DNA of 64,000 nucleotides from Sanguibacter suarezii NBRC 16159. Lineage in GTDB: Bacteria; Actinomycetota; Actinomycetes; Actinomycetales; Cellulomonadaceae. Below, one piece after another: positions 50,745-59,587 of the stretch. The stretch spans positions 38,367 to 102,366 of the forward strand of contig NZ_BCRT01000006.1 of the NCBI RefSeq assembly GCF_001552735.1, read 5' to 3'. The notes beneath the pieces were generated by a model. The model did no database searches. It saw nothing but the letters and a program-made list of their open reading frames with translations, and was not told where the DNA came from. The position numbers and the translations under genes were made by a program. The first letter of the stretch is position 1, and every line of letters starts with the position of its first letter.

Positions 50745-50861
50745 TCAGGGACAGGTGCATCGCTCGGCGACGGGGAACTCGGCGAGGACCTCGTCGGCGT
50801 GCATGCCGCAGCCGGTCCAGGTGATCTTGCGGCAGGTGGTGCAACGAACGGGACTGCACAT
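50745..50861 (-). CDS. Small cysteine-rich protein (38 aa), paralogue A
   Basis: A 38-residue frame, MCSPVRCTTCRKITWTGCGM followed by HADEVLAEFPVAERCTCP, with a GAGGAG site before the ATG. Six cysteines include CxxC (CTTC) and a C-terminal CTC. It aligns with the neighbouring 54-residue protein over KxTWxGCGxHxDxVLxxxPxAxRC, so both are real and homologous. The pattern suggests a single-zinc or redox Cys cluster. Similar tiny proteins exist in many bacteria as hypothetical. Position with cstR suggests a sulfur-stress role. Confidence 0.75.
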   Translation of the reverse strand: MCSPVRCTTCRKITWTGCGMHADEVLAEFPVAERCTCP

Positions 50862-50917
50862 GGTGGTGCTCCTCAGCGGTGTTCAGGGGGTTTGCAACAG
50901 GACGGCGCGGTTGATAT

Positions 50918-51082
50918 CTAACGCTTGAAGAGGCGCGAGAAGAAGGATCCTCGGGACGGCTCGGCGTCGTGCCCGGCGCAGCGATCGGCCTTGGGGACTC
51001 CCCGCAGGACCTGGTCGACGTGCTGCCCGCAGCCGGCCCAGGTCGTCTTCCCACACTTCTTGCAGCTCACAGCTCTACACAC
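50918..51082 (-). CDS. Small cysteine-rich protein (54 aa), paralogue B
   Basis: A 54-residue frame starting at GTG with AAGGAG 9 bases upstream: VCRAVSCKKCGKTTWAGCGQ, then HVDQVLRGVPKADRCAGHDA and a basic/aromatic tail (SFFSRLFKR). It shares the CxxC, TWxGCG, HxDQVL and RC motifs with paralogue A. The tail could be an amphipathic membrane contact. It is the promoter-proximal gene on the minus side of the CstR-type palindrome at 51111, so it is probably derepressed by persulfides. Function not known. Confidence 0.78.
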   Translation of the reverse strand: MCRAVSCKKCGKTTWAGCGQHVDQVLRGVPKADRCAGHDAEPSRGSFFSRLFKR

Positions 51083-51110
51083 GGTCTACTCCTTGGTGGT
51101 TGAGGTTTCA

Positions 51111-51130
51111 CTATACCCCGGGGGGTATAG
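51111..51130. promoter_or_regulatory. CsoR/CstR-type operator palindrome
   Basis: CTATACCCCGGGGGGTATAG: nine-base arms (CTATACCCC / GGGGTATAG) around GG. G-tract sequences flanked by TATA are the usual CsoR-family target. It lies 29 bases ahead of the minus-strand small cysteine gene and 39 bases ahead of the CoA-disulfide reductase, so it can repress both directions. Confidence 0.75.
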
Positions 51131-51168
51131 TCGTCGTAAACCTGACCGTACGCATCGTGGAGGAACGC

Positions 51169-52911
51169 ATGAAGATCATCATCGTCGGAGGGGTTGCCGC
51201 AGGGATGTCTGCCGCCACCCGTCTGCGCCGCCTGTCCGAGGAAGCCGAGATCATCGTCCTGGAGGCCGGAGAGCACGTCTCCTTCGCCAACTGCGGCCTG
51301 CCGTACTACGCGGGCGGCGTCATCGAGGACCGTGGCGCGCTCCTCCTGCAAACCCCCGAGTCCCTCGCCGCCCGCTTCCGTCTCGACGTCCGCACCCGCA
51401 ACCGGGTCGTCGACGTCGACGCCGATGCGCACACGGTCACGATCAGCGACCTCGCCTCGGGCGAGCAGTACGTGGAGTCCTACGACAGCCTCGTGCTCAG
51501 CCCCGGCGCCCGCCCCGTCGTGCCGCCCGCACCAGGCATGGACCGCGCCCTCGTGCTGCGCGACGTCGCCGACGTCGACCGGCTCGTCGCCGCGGTCGAC
51601 GGCGCCGGGGAGGGCGGGACCCCCGCTCGCACGGCCGTGGTGATCGGTGGCGGCTTCGTCGGCGTCGAGGTGGCCGAGAACCTCGTCCACCGAGGTATCG
51701 CCGTCACCCTCGTCGAGATGGCGGACCAGGTCTTGGCCCCCCTCGACCCGGAGATGGCCATCCGGGTCCAGCAGGAGCTCGCCGCCCACGGCGTCGACGT
51801 CCGCACCTCCGCTCAGGTCACCGCCGTGACCGCGGGCGCCGCCGAGCTCTCCGATGCTCAGGGCAACCGCATCGGCGAGGTGCCGGCCGACCTCGTCGTG
51901 GCCGCGATCGGCGTGCGCCCCGACACCGAGCTCGCCGTCCTCGCCGGAGCGGCCGTCGGCCCGCGCGGCGGCATCCTCGTCGACGACGAGCTGCGCACCT
52001 CCGTGGCGGACATCTACGCCGTCGGCGACGCTGCGACCAAGCGCGACGCCCTCGCCGGCGACGACGCGGGCGAGGCCACGACCCTCATCCCGCTCGCCAA
52101 CCTGGCCAACCGCCACGGCCGGCACGTCGCCGACGTGATCCTGGGACGGCGCACCAGCATGCGCCCCTCCGTGGGCACCGCGGTCGTCGGCGTCTTCGAC
52201 CTGACCGCCGCGAGCGTGGGGCGCAACGAGAAGCGGCTGCAGGCCGAGGGGCGCCCCTACCGCGCGATCCACATCCACCCCGCTCAGCACGCCGGGTACT
52301 ACCCGGGGGCTTCGCAGATGGCGCTCAAGCTGCTCGTCGACCCGGAGACCGACCTCATCCTCGGCGCGCAGGGCCTGGGACGTGACGGCGTCGACAAGCG
52401 CATCGACGTGATCTCCACCGCCATCATGGGTGGCCTGACCGCCTCCGAGCTCGCCGACCTCGAGCTTGCCTACGCCCCGGCCTACGGCTCGGCCAAGGAC
52501 CCGATCAACATGCTCGGGTATGTCGCTGACAATCTGCGCTCCGGGGAGACCCGCAGCGTGCAGTGGCACGAGCTCGACGACCTCGTCGCCCAGGGCGCCA
52601 CCGTCGTCGACGTGCGGACCGCGGGCGAGCACGCCCGCGGGACCGTGGAGCCGGCGTCCGCAGACGGCGTCGCACTGCCCGCGCTCAACGTCCCGCTCGA
52701 CGAGCTGCGCGAACGCGCCCGCGCCGAGATCCCCGCGGACCGCCCCGTCGTCGTGCACTGCCAGGTGGGCCAGCGCGGCCACACGGCCGCGCGGCTGCTC
52801 ACCCAGCTCGGCTACGACGTGCGCAACCTCGACGGCGGGTACCTCACCTGGCGCGACGGGAAGCTCGCGCGCCAGGCGGCTGCGACGGCCCTCGCCCCCG
52901 TCGGCGCCTGA
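51169..52911 (+). CDS. cdr: CoA-disulfide reductase with C-terminal rhodanese domain
   Basis: A 580-residue flavoprotein. The FAD motif IIVGGVAAGMSAATRLRRL opens it. The single redox Cys is in SFANCGLPYYAGG (near 42), the NAD(P)H motif is VVIGGGFVGVEVAEN, and the second FAD motif is DIYAVGDAA. The dimerisation domain follows (about 330-450). Residues 470-570 are rhodanese with the active Cys in VVHCQVGQRGHTAARLL. Such fusions reduce CoA persulfides or disulfides and act with CstR. GGAGG precedes the ATG. It is the divergent partner of the small cysteine genes. Confidence 0.9.
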   Translation: MKIIIVGGVAAGMSAATRLRRLSEEAEIIVLEAGEHVSFANCGLPYYAGGVIEDRGALLLQTPESLAARFRLDVRTRNRVVDVDADAHTVTISDLASGEQYVESYDSLVLSPGARPVVPPAPGMDRALVLRDVADVDRLVAAVDGAGEGGTPARTAVVIGGGFVGVEVAENLVHRGIAVTLVEMADQVLAPLDPEMAIRVQQELAAHGVDVRTSAQVTAVTAGAAELSDAQGNRIGEVPADLVVAAIGVRPDTELAVLAGAAVGPRGGILVDDELRTSVADIYAVGDAATKRDALAGDDAGEATTLIPLANLANRHGRHVADVILGRRTSMRPSVGTAVVGVFDLTAASVGRNEKRLQAEGRPYRAIHIHPAQHAGYYPGASQMALKLLVDPETDLILGAQGLGRDGVDKRIDVISTAIMGGLTASELADLELAYAPAYGSAKDPINMLGYVADNLRSGETRSVQWHELDDLVAQGATVVDVRTAGEHARGTVEPASADGVALPALNVPLDELRERARAEIPADRPVVVHCQVGQRGHTAARLLTQLGYDVRNLDGGYLTWRDGKLARQAAATALAPVGA

Positions 52912-52981
52912 CGGCACCTCACGCCCAGCCCGGCAGCCCGGCAGCCCGCACGAGGGCGCTGGGCATGCGGGTGCATGCGGG

Positions 52982-53587
52982 TCAGAAGCGGACGCGCGCC
53001 AGCACCCGAGGCTCCGACCAGTGCCCGTGCTCGGACCAGGAGCCCGTGAGGACCTCGGTCCGGCGCCCGGGGGCCGCCGGGTCGAGGTCGGGGGAGTCGG
53101 TGTCCGGCTTCCGCACGGTCTCGATGTGCACCTCCCCCTCGGGGAGCGCTGACTCCGTGCCGCTGCCCAGGACCCGTGCGGTGGGCTCGCGCAGCACGGT
53201 CTCGCCGTCGGCCTCGACGTACTGGTCCGCCTCCCGGCCACCGGTGAGGATGGTCGTGGCGAGCGCTGTGCGGTAGACCGGGTCGCCGAAGGCGTCATAG
53301 ACCCAGCGGCGCCCCAGCACCGAGTGCTCCATCGTCGTGATGAGCCACGCCTCCCCGCCCTCCAGCGGTGCGGGACGGTAGGTCAGGGGGACCTGCAGGA
53401 GCGGCCCGCCGGCGCGCACGAGCAGCGTCTCCATGCCCACCTCACCGTCGGGGTCGTCGAAGCGGAAGGAGGCGACGAGCGTCGTGCCCGTGCCGGGCCG
53501 GCCCTCGAACCACGGCTGGGACGGAGCCCAGTCATCGAGGAGCTCGAGCTTGGTGGGGCGGATCGTCGCGCGGTAGATGTGGGCCAT
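52982..53587 (-). CDS. Maltokinase N-terminal cap-like (CG0192-related) protein
   Basis: A 201-residue protein whose beginning IYRATIRPTKLELLDDWAPSQPWFEG matches the N-terminal cap of mycobacterial maltokinase. The kinase part is absent, so it is a stand-alone cap domain. It continues with HSVLGRRWVYDAFGDPVYRTALATTILTGGREADQYVE and a less conserved C-terminal third. Free-standing versions occur in actinobacteria near trehalose or glycogen genes, but none are here. Function unknown; it may bind a sugar or regulate a kinase elsewhere. Confidence 0.75.
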   Translation of the reverse strand: MAHIYRATIRPTKLELLDDWAPSQPWFEGRPGTGTTLVASFRFDDPDGEVGMETLLVRAGGPLLQVPLTYRPAPLEGGEAWLITTMEHSVLGRRWVYDAFGDPVYRTALATTILTGGREADQYVEADGETVLREPTARVLGSGTESALPEGEVHIETVRKPDTDSPDLDPAAPGRRTEVLTGSWSEHGHWSEPRVLARVRF

Positions 53588-53607
53588 GGTCTGACTCTAG
53601 CCAGGGG

Positions 53608-54306
53608 TCAGGGCAGAATCTCGGTGTGCGTCCAGGTGCCGTCCGCACCCTTGTCGTACCGGGTCTTCAGCGCCGCGACCTCGGGGCCCACCCCCTGCCA
53701 CAGGTCCACCCGGGTGGGGGTGAAGGCGATCGTCGTCCACGACGCCGGCATCGGCAGGTCCTCGGGGGGACTGGCCGCGTGGTGGGCCACCCGGTCGGCG
53801 ACGTGTTCCGCGCTCGTGGGGACCTCGGCGGAGACGACGTCCGGGTCGATGGCACCGCCGCCCGCCTCGGCGAGCACGTCGTCGTAGGCCCAGGCGACGA
53901 GCTGGAGCTGGCGCGGCCGGGTGGGGAAGGCCGCGCGAGACGTCGCCTCGTCGAGCTCGGTCGCGTGGCCGTGCAGCACCACCTGACGGCCGATCTCAGG
54001 CCAGAAGAAGACCGCGGAGGCGCGCGGGTCGGCGCGCAGGTCGCGGGTCTTGGTGGTGGGGACGGAGGAGTGGAAGCGCACGTGCTCGGAGTCGATGAGC
54101 GTGCTCAGCACGGTGCGGGCGTGCGGTGCGCCGTCGGGCCCGACGGTGGCGAAGGTGAGGGTGTGCGGGCTCCGCGAGCCAGCCGCGGCGGCCTCCTGGA
54201 CCCACTGCGCCACCGTCGCGAGCGGGTCCTCGGAGGCGGTGACCTCCCGGGGCGCGGTGCCGGCGGTGATGCTGGCGTGAGGACCTGAGGTGAGGGGTTC
54301 GGCCAT
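53608..54306 (-). CDS. Pyridoxamine 5'-phosphate oxidase-family FMN protein
   Basis: A 232-residue split-barrel flavoprotein of the PdxH/PhzG group. Diagnostic stretches: PHTLTFATVGPDGAPHARTVLSTLIDSEHVRFHSSVPTTKTRDLRADPRASAVFFWPEIGRQVVLHGHATEL and the end WTTIAFTPTRVDLWQG. It retains FMN-binding Arg/Lys positions (ARTVLS, TKTRDL). The N-terminal half is close to PdxH, while the middle (AYDDVLAEAGGGAI) resembles PhzG. It could salvage vitamin B6 or oxidise another substrate. Located between unrelated genes on the minus strand. Confidence 0.82.
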   Translation of the reverse strand: MAEPLTSGPHASITAGTAPREVTASEDPLATVAQWVQEAAAAGSRSPHTLTFATVGPDGAPHARTVLSTLIDSEHVRFHSSVPTTKTRDLRADPRASAVFFWPEIGRQVVLHGHATELDEATSRAAFPTRPRQLQLVAWAYDDVLAEAGGGAIDPDVVSAEVPTSAEHVADRVAHHAASPPEDLPMPASWTTIAFTPTRVDLWQGVGPEVAALKTRYDKGADGTWTHTEILP

Positions 54307-54357
54307 GGTCGGGCTCCTTCGGTGCTGTCGAGCGTGCGGTGGGCCGGACGCGTCGGG

Positions 54358-55020
54358 TCAGTGGGTGGGCGCCGCACCGTCCCCGAAGTCCTCGGGGCCG
54401 GAGTGCACCACGAGGATCACGCAGTCCTCGGGACCGACCCGGCGGTGGCGGTGCTGGGTCGAGCCGGGGTAGCCGATGCTCTGGCGTGCGGTGAGGGAGT
54501 GCAGCTCGGTGACGGGTTCAGCGCCACCGGCGGGACCTGCCGGGACGCTCAGCTCGACCTCGAGGTGGCCGGAGACCACGTAGACGAACTCGTGCCGGCC
54601 ATGAGCAAAGTAGCTCTCGAAGATGTCAGGGACGTTAAGGAACTCGGTGACGTCAGCGCCGTCGCGGACGTGGCTGAGCAGGCGCGCCGACCCGGACTGG
54701 ACGGTCAGCGGGAGGCTGTCCCCGGCGTCGACCAGCCCGGTGCCTGCGGGGTCCGTCGGAGCCGCCTCGGCGAGCAGCGTCTGCTGCGTCGTGCCCAGCG
54801 CCTGGGCGATGAGGTAGAGGGAGCGCATGGAGGGTCGGGCGAGCCCGCGCTCGAGCTGGCTGAGGAAGGAGTGGGAGAGCTCGCTCGCCGCGGCCACCTC
54901 CACGAGGGTCTTGCCGAGGGTGTGCCGCCGGGCGCGGATGACCGTCCCCAGGCGCAGGTCGACGGTCGTCTCGGGCGATCTGGTGGGCGTTTCGCCAGGG
55001 TCTTTGGTCCCTGAGGTCAT
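54358..55020 (-). CDS. XRE-family regulator with cupin domain
   Basis: A 220-residue regulator. The N-terminal helix-turn-helix is LGTVIRARRHTLGKTLVEVAAASELSHSFLSQLERGLARPSMRSLYLIAQALG, residues 24-77. The C-terminal cupin (about 130-205: FAHGRHEFVYVVSGHLEVELSVP, RQSIGYPGSTQHRHR) has His/Glu ligand positions. The SutR/PuuR-like group typically senses a small amine or acid. It diverges from the MBL gene and the catabolic operon behind it. A perfect GAATGTT dyad lies in the gap. It probably represses the 55134-62913 unit. Confidence 0.88.
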   Translation of the reverse strand: MTSGTKDPGETPTRSPETTVDLRLGTVIRARRHTLGKTLVEVAAASELSHSFLSQLERGLARPSMRSLYLIAQALGTTQQTLLAEAAPTDPAGTGLVDAGDSLPLTVQSGSARLLSHVRDGADVTEFLNVPDIFESYFAHGRHEFVYVVSGHLEVELSVPAGPAGGAEPVTELHSLTARQSIGYPGSTQHRHRRVGPEDCVILVVHSGPEDFGDGAAPTH

Positions 55021-55079
55021 TGGTCACACATCCGGTTCCTCGTGGTTACGTCCGCGAAACAGACGGTGCTTACCGTTCT

Positions 55080-55102
55080 GAATGTTAGTCACATCAACAT
55101 TC
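55080..55102. promoter_or_regulatory. Dyad operator in the XRE/MBL gap
   Basis: GAATGTT and AACATTC with 9 bases between. The flank is locally A+T-rich against the GC background. A likely binding site for the divergent XRE-cupin regulator. Confidence 0.5.
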
Positions 55103-55133
55103 ATTCGCTGCTGGACACACCACGGAGGTGGAC

Positions 55134-56183
55134 ATGGCTCGCACCGCGCAGATCACGGCTCAGACCGCCGCCTCGGTCGCCGCCTCGGTCGCCGCTCGTC
55201 CGGCCGTCTGCGCCGCCGCCGAGGACTGGTTCCACGTCGCCGACCTCGACGACGGCATCACGCTCATCTCCGAGCCCGGCCACGTCAACTCCTTCCTCGT
55301 CCAGGGCGCCGAGCGCGCGCTGCTCTTCGACTCCGGCCTGGGCATCGCGCCCATCTCCGAGGTCGTCCGCTCGCTCACCGACACCCCGCTCGTCGTGGTC
55401 AGCTCCCACGACCACGTCGACCACCGCGGCGGCAACGCCGACCTGGCGGCCCACGCCGACGAGCTCGGTCTCCTCGCCATCGCCGCGCACCCCAGCGCGG
55501 TGGGTCCGGCCGCCACGAGCCACCGCGAGGTGGATCCGCAGTTCCTGCGCGACTACGCCGCCGCCATGACCGCCGTCTACGAGGACTACCTCCGCTACGA
55601 GGCCCTCGACGAGCAGAGCTTCTTCGTCCTGCGCGGCATCGGCCGCCCGCGCCCCATGCCGGACACCTCCGCGTGGCGCGTCCCCGAGGTGCGTCCCACC
55701 CAGGCCCTGCACGACGGCGAACGCATCGACCTCGGCGGGCGCTCGCTGCTCGTCCTGCACACCCCGGGGCACACCGCGGACTCCCTGGTCCTGGTGGACG
55801 AGAGCACCGGCGCGCTGCTCGCCGGGGACACGGTCATCGCCGCGGCGTTCTGGCTCCACAACGACGGGGCGGACCTTCCCGCCTTCGCCGCCTCGACCGC
55901 GCACCTCGCCGGACTGCCGCTGACCCGGGTGCTCACCGCCCACAACCTGCTCGCCGTCCAGCCGCCGGAGTACGTCGCCGCGGTGGCCCGCGCCGCCGCC
56001 AGCGTGCAGACCGGGGGGACCCGCCCGGTGGCCGGGCGGGACCTGCTGGGCAACCCCGTCGACCGCCACAGCCACGACGGCGTCGCGCTGCTGCTGCCAC
56101 CCACCCACGGTGCGCACCGTCCTCTGAGCGCCGCGGACCTCACTGCCCACCTCACCGCCGACCTCAGCAAGGAGCTCGCATGA
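55134..56183 (+). CDS. MBL-fold metallo-hydrolase
   Basis: A 349-residue metal-dependent hydrolase. The zinc motif HxHxDH appears in VVVSSHDHVDHRGGNADLAAHA, then LLVLHTPGHTADSLVLVDESTGALLAGDTVI (Asp ligand) and LTRVLTAHNLLAVQ (last His). GGAGG stands 5 bases before the ATG. It leads a long plus-strand operon in which the next start overlaps its stop (ATGA). In this setting it may hydrolyse an ester, thioester or lactone/amide intermediate. The residues 1-40 are Ala/Thr rich but not a signal peptide. Confidence 0.85.
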   Translation: MARTAQITAQTAASVAASVAARPAVCAAAEDWFHVADLDDGITLISEPGHVNSFLVQGAERALLFDSGLGIAPISEVVRSLTDTPLVVVSSHDHVDHRGGNADLAAHADELGLLAIAAHPSAVGPAATSHREVDPQFLRDYAAAMTAVYEDYLRYEALDEQSFFVLRGIGRPRPMPDTSAWRVPEVRPTQALHDGERIDLGGRSLLVLHTPGHTADSLVLVDESTGALLAGDTVIAAAFWLHNDGADLPAFAASTAHLAGLPLTRVLTAHNLLAVQPPEYVAAVARAAASVQTGGTRPVAGRDLLGNPVDRHSHDGVALLLPPTHGAHRPLSAADLTAHLTADLSKELA

Positions 56184-57676
56184 GCCAGCCCACGCACGTC
56201 CCGGTGACCCGGACCGTCCCGCTCGGCTCTCCCCACGGCGCCGGGCACACCGCCGGCGTCGAGGTCAGCGCCGTGCGGTCGGTGCGCCTGGTCGACGGGA
56301 CGCTCGCCGACCTCCTCGTCGCCGACGGGCACATCACCGCCGTGCTGTCAGCCGCCGTGCGACCGACCGGCACCGCGCGGCCAGCCGGCACCGTGCGACC
56401 AACCGGCGCGGCCGGCGTTGGCGTCGAGCTCGACGCGACCGGGTGGCGGGCGCTCCCCGCGGCCTCCGAGCCGCACGCCCACCTCGACAAGGCGCTCAGC
56501 GGGGAGCGGGTCGACTACTTCTCCGGCACCACCGGCAACGACCTCTCCGCGGCGATCGAGCAGTGGCGCGGGCTGCTCTCCACGATCGACGAGGCCGACG
56601 TCCGCGACCGAGCGACCCGCGCCGTCGAGCGCTACGTCGCCCGCGGGATCACGAGCATCCGCACCCACGTCGACTTCCCGCTCACCGGCGACCCCCTGCG
56701 CGGGCTCAAGGCCCTCACCGCCGTGCGCGACGCCCTCGCCGGAGTCATGACCATCCAGGTCGTGGGCCTCGCCGGGCAGCACACCGATGACGCGGTGCTC
56801 GCCGACGCGGTCAGCCTCGGCCTGGACGTCATCGGCGGCTGCCCGCACATCTCCGAGGACCCCCACCGCGAGACCACCCGCATGCTCGACCTCGCCGAGC
56901 GCACGGGCCTGCCCGTCGACCTGCACACCGACGAGCAGACCAGCGCCCACGAGCTCGACATCGTCGACCTCGCCCACCAGGTCATCGCCCGCGACCTCGG
57001 CCAGCTGGTCACCGCCAGCCACTGCGTGCGGCTCGGCTCGCTGCCCCCCGAGCAGCTGCGCCCGGTCCTCGACCTCGTGGCCCGCTCCGGGATGGGCATC
57101 GTGACGCTGCCGATCACCAACCTCTACCTGCAGGGCTGGGACGCCACGCACCTGGCCCCCCGCGGCCTCACCGCCGTCCGGGCGATCCTCGACGCGGGCA
57201 TCCCGCTGGCCGCCGGCGCGGACAACCTCCGCGACCCCTTCAACCCCGTCGGCCGGGCAGACCCCTTCGAGACGACGTCGCTGCTCATCACCGCCGGCCA
57301 CCTCACCCCCGTCGAGGCCCTCGCCGCCGTGACCACCGGCGCCCGCACCGTCCTCGGCCTGCCCGCCGTGCTCGACGCCGGACCCGGCCGCGCCGCGGCC
57401 CCGGGCACCCTGGACCCCGGCACCCCGGTGGCTGCCGACCTCGTCCTCGTCCCGGACGTCGACCTCGGCGACGTGCTCGCCGGGGCGGTCGACGCCCGGG
57501 TCGTGCTGCACGCAGGTCGCGTTCTCGCCGACTCCCGGGTCTCGCGGACCCTGGCCCTGCCCACCTCCCCCCACCTGACCTCGACAGCCTCGGCCGCCAC
57601 CCGCACGGCCCCGAACCGCTCCACCCAGGACCCCGCTGGAACTCCCGACCGACCCGTCCTCGAGCACGTGAGGTGA
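56180..57676 (+). CDS. Amidohydrolase (cytosine deaminase-like)
   Basis: A 498-residue TIM-barrel amidohydrolase of the CodA/AtzC group. The metal motif is in AASEPHAHLDKALSG (HxH near 100). Further landmarks are ITSIRTHVDFPLTGDPLRG, GCPHISEDPHRETTRMLDLAERTGLPVDLHTDEQ, LVTASHCVRLGSLPP and AAGADNLRDPFNP (catalytic Asp). A 70-residue N-terminal segment with Thr/Ala/Gly repeats precedes the active-site strands. Substrates in this group are cyclic amides or N-heterocycles, deaminated or ring-opened. ATGA overlap with the MBL gene and GTGA with the ABC ATPase indicate one operon. Confidence 0.85.
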   Translation: MSQPTHVPVTRTVPLGSPHGAGHTAGVEVSAVRSVRLVDGTLADLLVADGHITAVLSAAVRPTGTARPAGTVRPTGAAGVGVELDATGWRALPAASEPHAHLDKALSGERVDYFSGTTGNDLSAAIEQWRGLLSTIDEADVRDRATRAVERYVARGITSIRTHVDFPLTGDPLRGLKALTAVRDALAGVMTIQVVGLAGQHTDDAVLADAVSLGLDVIGGCPHISEDPHRETTRMLDLAERTGLPVDLHTDEQTSAHELDIVDLAHQVIARDLGQLVTASHCVRLGSLPPEQLRPVLDLVARSGMGIVTLPITNLYLQGWDATHLAPRGLTAVRAILDAGIPLAAGADNLRDPFNPVGRADPFETTSLLITAGHLTPVEALAAVTTGARTVLGLPAVLDAGPGRAAAPGTLDPGTPVAADLVLVPDVDLGDVLAGAVDARVVLHAGRVLADSRVSRTLALPTSPHLTSTASAATRTAPNRSTQDPAGTPDRPVLEHVR

Positions 57677-58464
57677 TCACCGTGACCGCACCCACCGACG
57701 TTGTCCACGAACGCATCCAGCACATCTCCCAGACCCGCACCCTTGTCCTGGACGACGTGTCCAAGACCTTCCCGACCGGCACCGTCGCCCTGACCGGCGT
57801 CAACCTCACGGTCGCCGCAGGCGACTTCGTCTCCGTCGTCGGCCCCTCCGGCTGCGGCAAGTCCACCCTGCTCCGCCTGGCCTCCGGGCTCGACGACGCC
57901 ACGACCGGCACTGTCGAGGTCAACACCGACTCCACCAGCTACGTCTTCCAGGACCCGACGCTGCTGCAGTGGCGCACCGCCCAGAAGAACGTCGAGCTCA
58001 TCGGGGAGCTGCGCAGCAGGTCCAAGATCGAGCGCCGCAAGGCCGCCCAGGAGGCCCTCGAGCTCGTCGGGCTCGGTGGCTTCGAGAAGCAGTACCCGCG
58101 CCAGCTCTCCGGGGGCATGCGGATGCGCGTCTCCCTCGCCCGGGCGCTCGTGGCCGAGCCGGACCTCTTCCTCTTCGACGAGCCCTTCGGCGCCCTCGAC
58201 GAGATCACCCGCCTGAACATGCAGACCGAGCTGCAGCGGCTCTTCGCGCTCAAGCAGTTCGCCGGCCTGTTCATCACCCACTCGGTCTCCGAGGCCGTGT
58301 ACCTGAGCACCCGCGTGATCGTCATGAGCGGCAGGCCCGGGACGGTCGTCGCCGACCTCCCGGTGCCGTTCTCCTACCCCCGCCCGCCCGAGCTGCGCTT
58401 CGACCCCGCCTTCGCCGAGCTCTCCGGCACGGTGTCCGCAGCGCTGGAAGGAGACCACCGATGA
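57673..58464 (+). CDS. ABC transporter ATP-binding protein (taurine/nitrate/sulfonate type)
   Basis: A 263-residue ATPase of the SsuB/TauB/NrtD family: Walker A VVGPSGCGKSTLLRLASGLDD, Q-loop YVFQDPTLLQWRTAQKNVEL, signature QLSGGMRMRVSLARAL, Walker B LFLFDEPFGALDEITRLNM, H-loop LFITHSVSEAVYLSTR. The start GTG overlaps the amidohydrolase stop; a second GTG 9 bases on is possible. It would power uptake of a small organic solute together with the permease and lipoprotein that follow. Confidence 0.9.
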   Translation: MITVTAPTDVVHERIQHISQTRTLVLDDVSKTFPTGTVALTGVNLTVAAGDFVSVVGPSGCGKSTLLRLASGLDDATTGTVEVNTDSTSYVFQDPTLLQWRTAQKNVELIGELRSRSKIERRKAAQEALELVGLGGFEKQYPRQLSGGMRMRVSLARALVAEPDLFLFDEPFGALDEITRLNMQTELQRLFALKQFAGLFITHSVSEAVYLSTRVIVMSGRPGTVVADLPVPFSYPRPPELRFDPAFAELSGTVSAALEGDHR

Positions 58465-59441
58465 CCGCCGAGACCCGCCCCGTGAGCGCACCCACCCAGG
58501 TCGTGCCCGACGCCGTCCACCCCACCGTCAGCCCCACCGTCCCCGTGGCGGTCGCCTCCGCGCAGACCCCCGACCCGGCCACCGTCGAAGCGGAGGCTGC
58601 CAGCCCCGCCGGTCCCACCCGCCCCACCCGCCCTACGGCGTCGGGCATGCCCTGGCGGGTGACCAAGACCATCGGCGCGAGCGCGGGGCCGGTGCTCGGC
58701 GCCTTCGCCGGCGCGATCGCCCTCTGGTACGCGATCACCTACCTCGTGCTCCCCGAGGGCCGCCGGTTCCTGCTCCCGCCGCCGCACCAGGTGCTCACCG
58801 AGTCCGTCCTGGACTGGTCCAAGGTCCAGCCGATGCTCGAGGCGCTCACCCTCACCGCGCAGGTCGCGATGACCGGGCTGGCCATCGCGGTGGTGCTCGG
58901 CGTCGGGCAGGCGATCCTCATGAGCCAGGCGCGCTGGCTGGAGAAGTCGCTCTACCCCTACGCGGTGGTGCTGCAGACCATCCCGATCCTCGCCCTCGTC
59001 CCGCTCATCGGGCTGTGGTTCGGCTTCGGCTTCACCTCCCGGGTCATCGTCTGCGTGATCATCGCGCTGTTCCCGATGATCTCGAACACGCTCTTCGGCA
59101 TCCAGTCCGCCGAGCCAGCCGCCCACGACCTGTTCACCCTGAACAAGGCCACCCGGGCGCAGCGGCTGTGGAAGCTGCAGATGCCCGCAGCCGTCCCGTC
59201 GATGTTCGCGGGCCTGAAGATCTCCGCCGGTCTGGCCGTGATCGGCGCCATCGTCGGTGACATGTTCTTCCGCCAGGGCGCACCAGGGATCGGCAGCCTG
59301 CTCGACGTCTACCGGGCCCGCGTGGAGTCGGAGAACCTGCTCACCGCGATCGGCCTGGCCTCGCTCTTCGGCGTCGTCGTCTTCGCGGTCTTCTCCGCGG
59401 TCGACAAGGCCGTCATGACCCGGTGGTACGGGAAGCGCTGA
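58461..59441 (+). CDS. ABC transporter permease (taurine/nitrate/sulfonate type)
   Basis: A 326-residue permease. A long Pro/Thr/Ala N-terminal extension (about 60 residues) precedes six helices beginning GPVLGAFAGAIALWYAITYLVLP. The EAA loop is NKATRAQRLWKLQMPAAVPSMFAGLKISAGLAVIGAIVGD, and the region VLQTIPILALVPLIGLWFGFG is the family-typical helix. The start overlaps the ATPase stop (ATGA). It forms the membrane pore of the importer encoded here. Confidence 0.88.
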   Translation: MTAETRPVSAPTQVVPDAVHPTVSPTVPVAVASAQTPDPATVEAEAASPAGPTRPTRPTASGMPWRVTKTIGASAGPVLGAFAGAIALWYAITYLVLPEGRRFLLPPPHQVLTESVLDWSKVQPMLEALTLTAQVAMTGLAIAVVLGVGQAILMSQARWLEKSLYPYAVVLQTIPILALVPLIGLWFGFGFTSRVIVCVIIALFPMISNTLFGIQSAEPAAHDLFTLNKATRAQRLWKLQMPAAVPSMFAGLKISAGLAVIGAIVGDMFFRQGAPGIGSLLDVYRARVESENLLTAIGLASLFGVVVFAVFSAVDKAVMTRWYGKR

Positions 59442-59587
59442 CCCTGGCCCCTCCCGCCGCCTGACCCATCTGACTCATCGTCCAACGACCCGCGACCGCG
59501 GGCCGTCCCACCTCGCACACCCTTTTTCACCGCTCGCCCGTGGCAGACCCCAACCCCCTCTCAACCCTTTCACCAAGGAGTTGCACC

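Noticed and set aside
55082..57676. An 864-codon frame for the amidohydrolase
   Set aside because: The first 366 codons are a shifted reading of the MBL gene; the ATG at 56180 overlaps the MBL stop in normal operon fashion.
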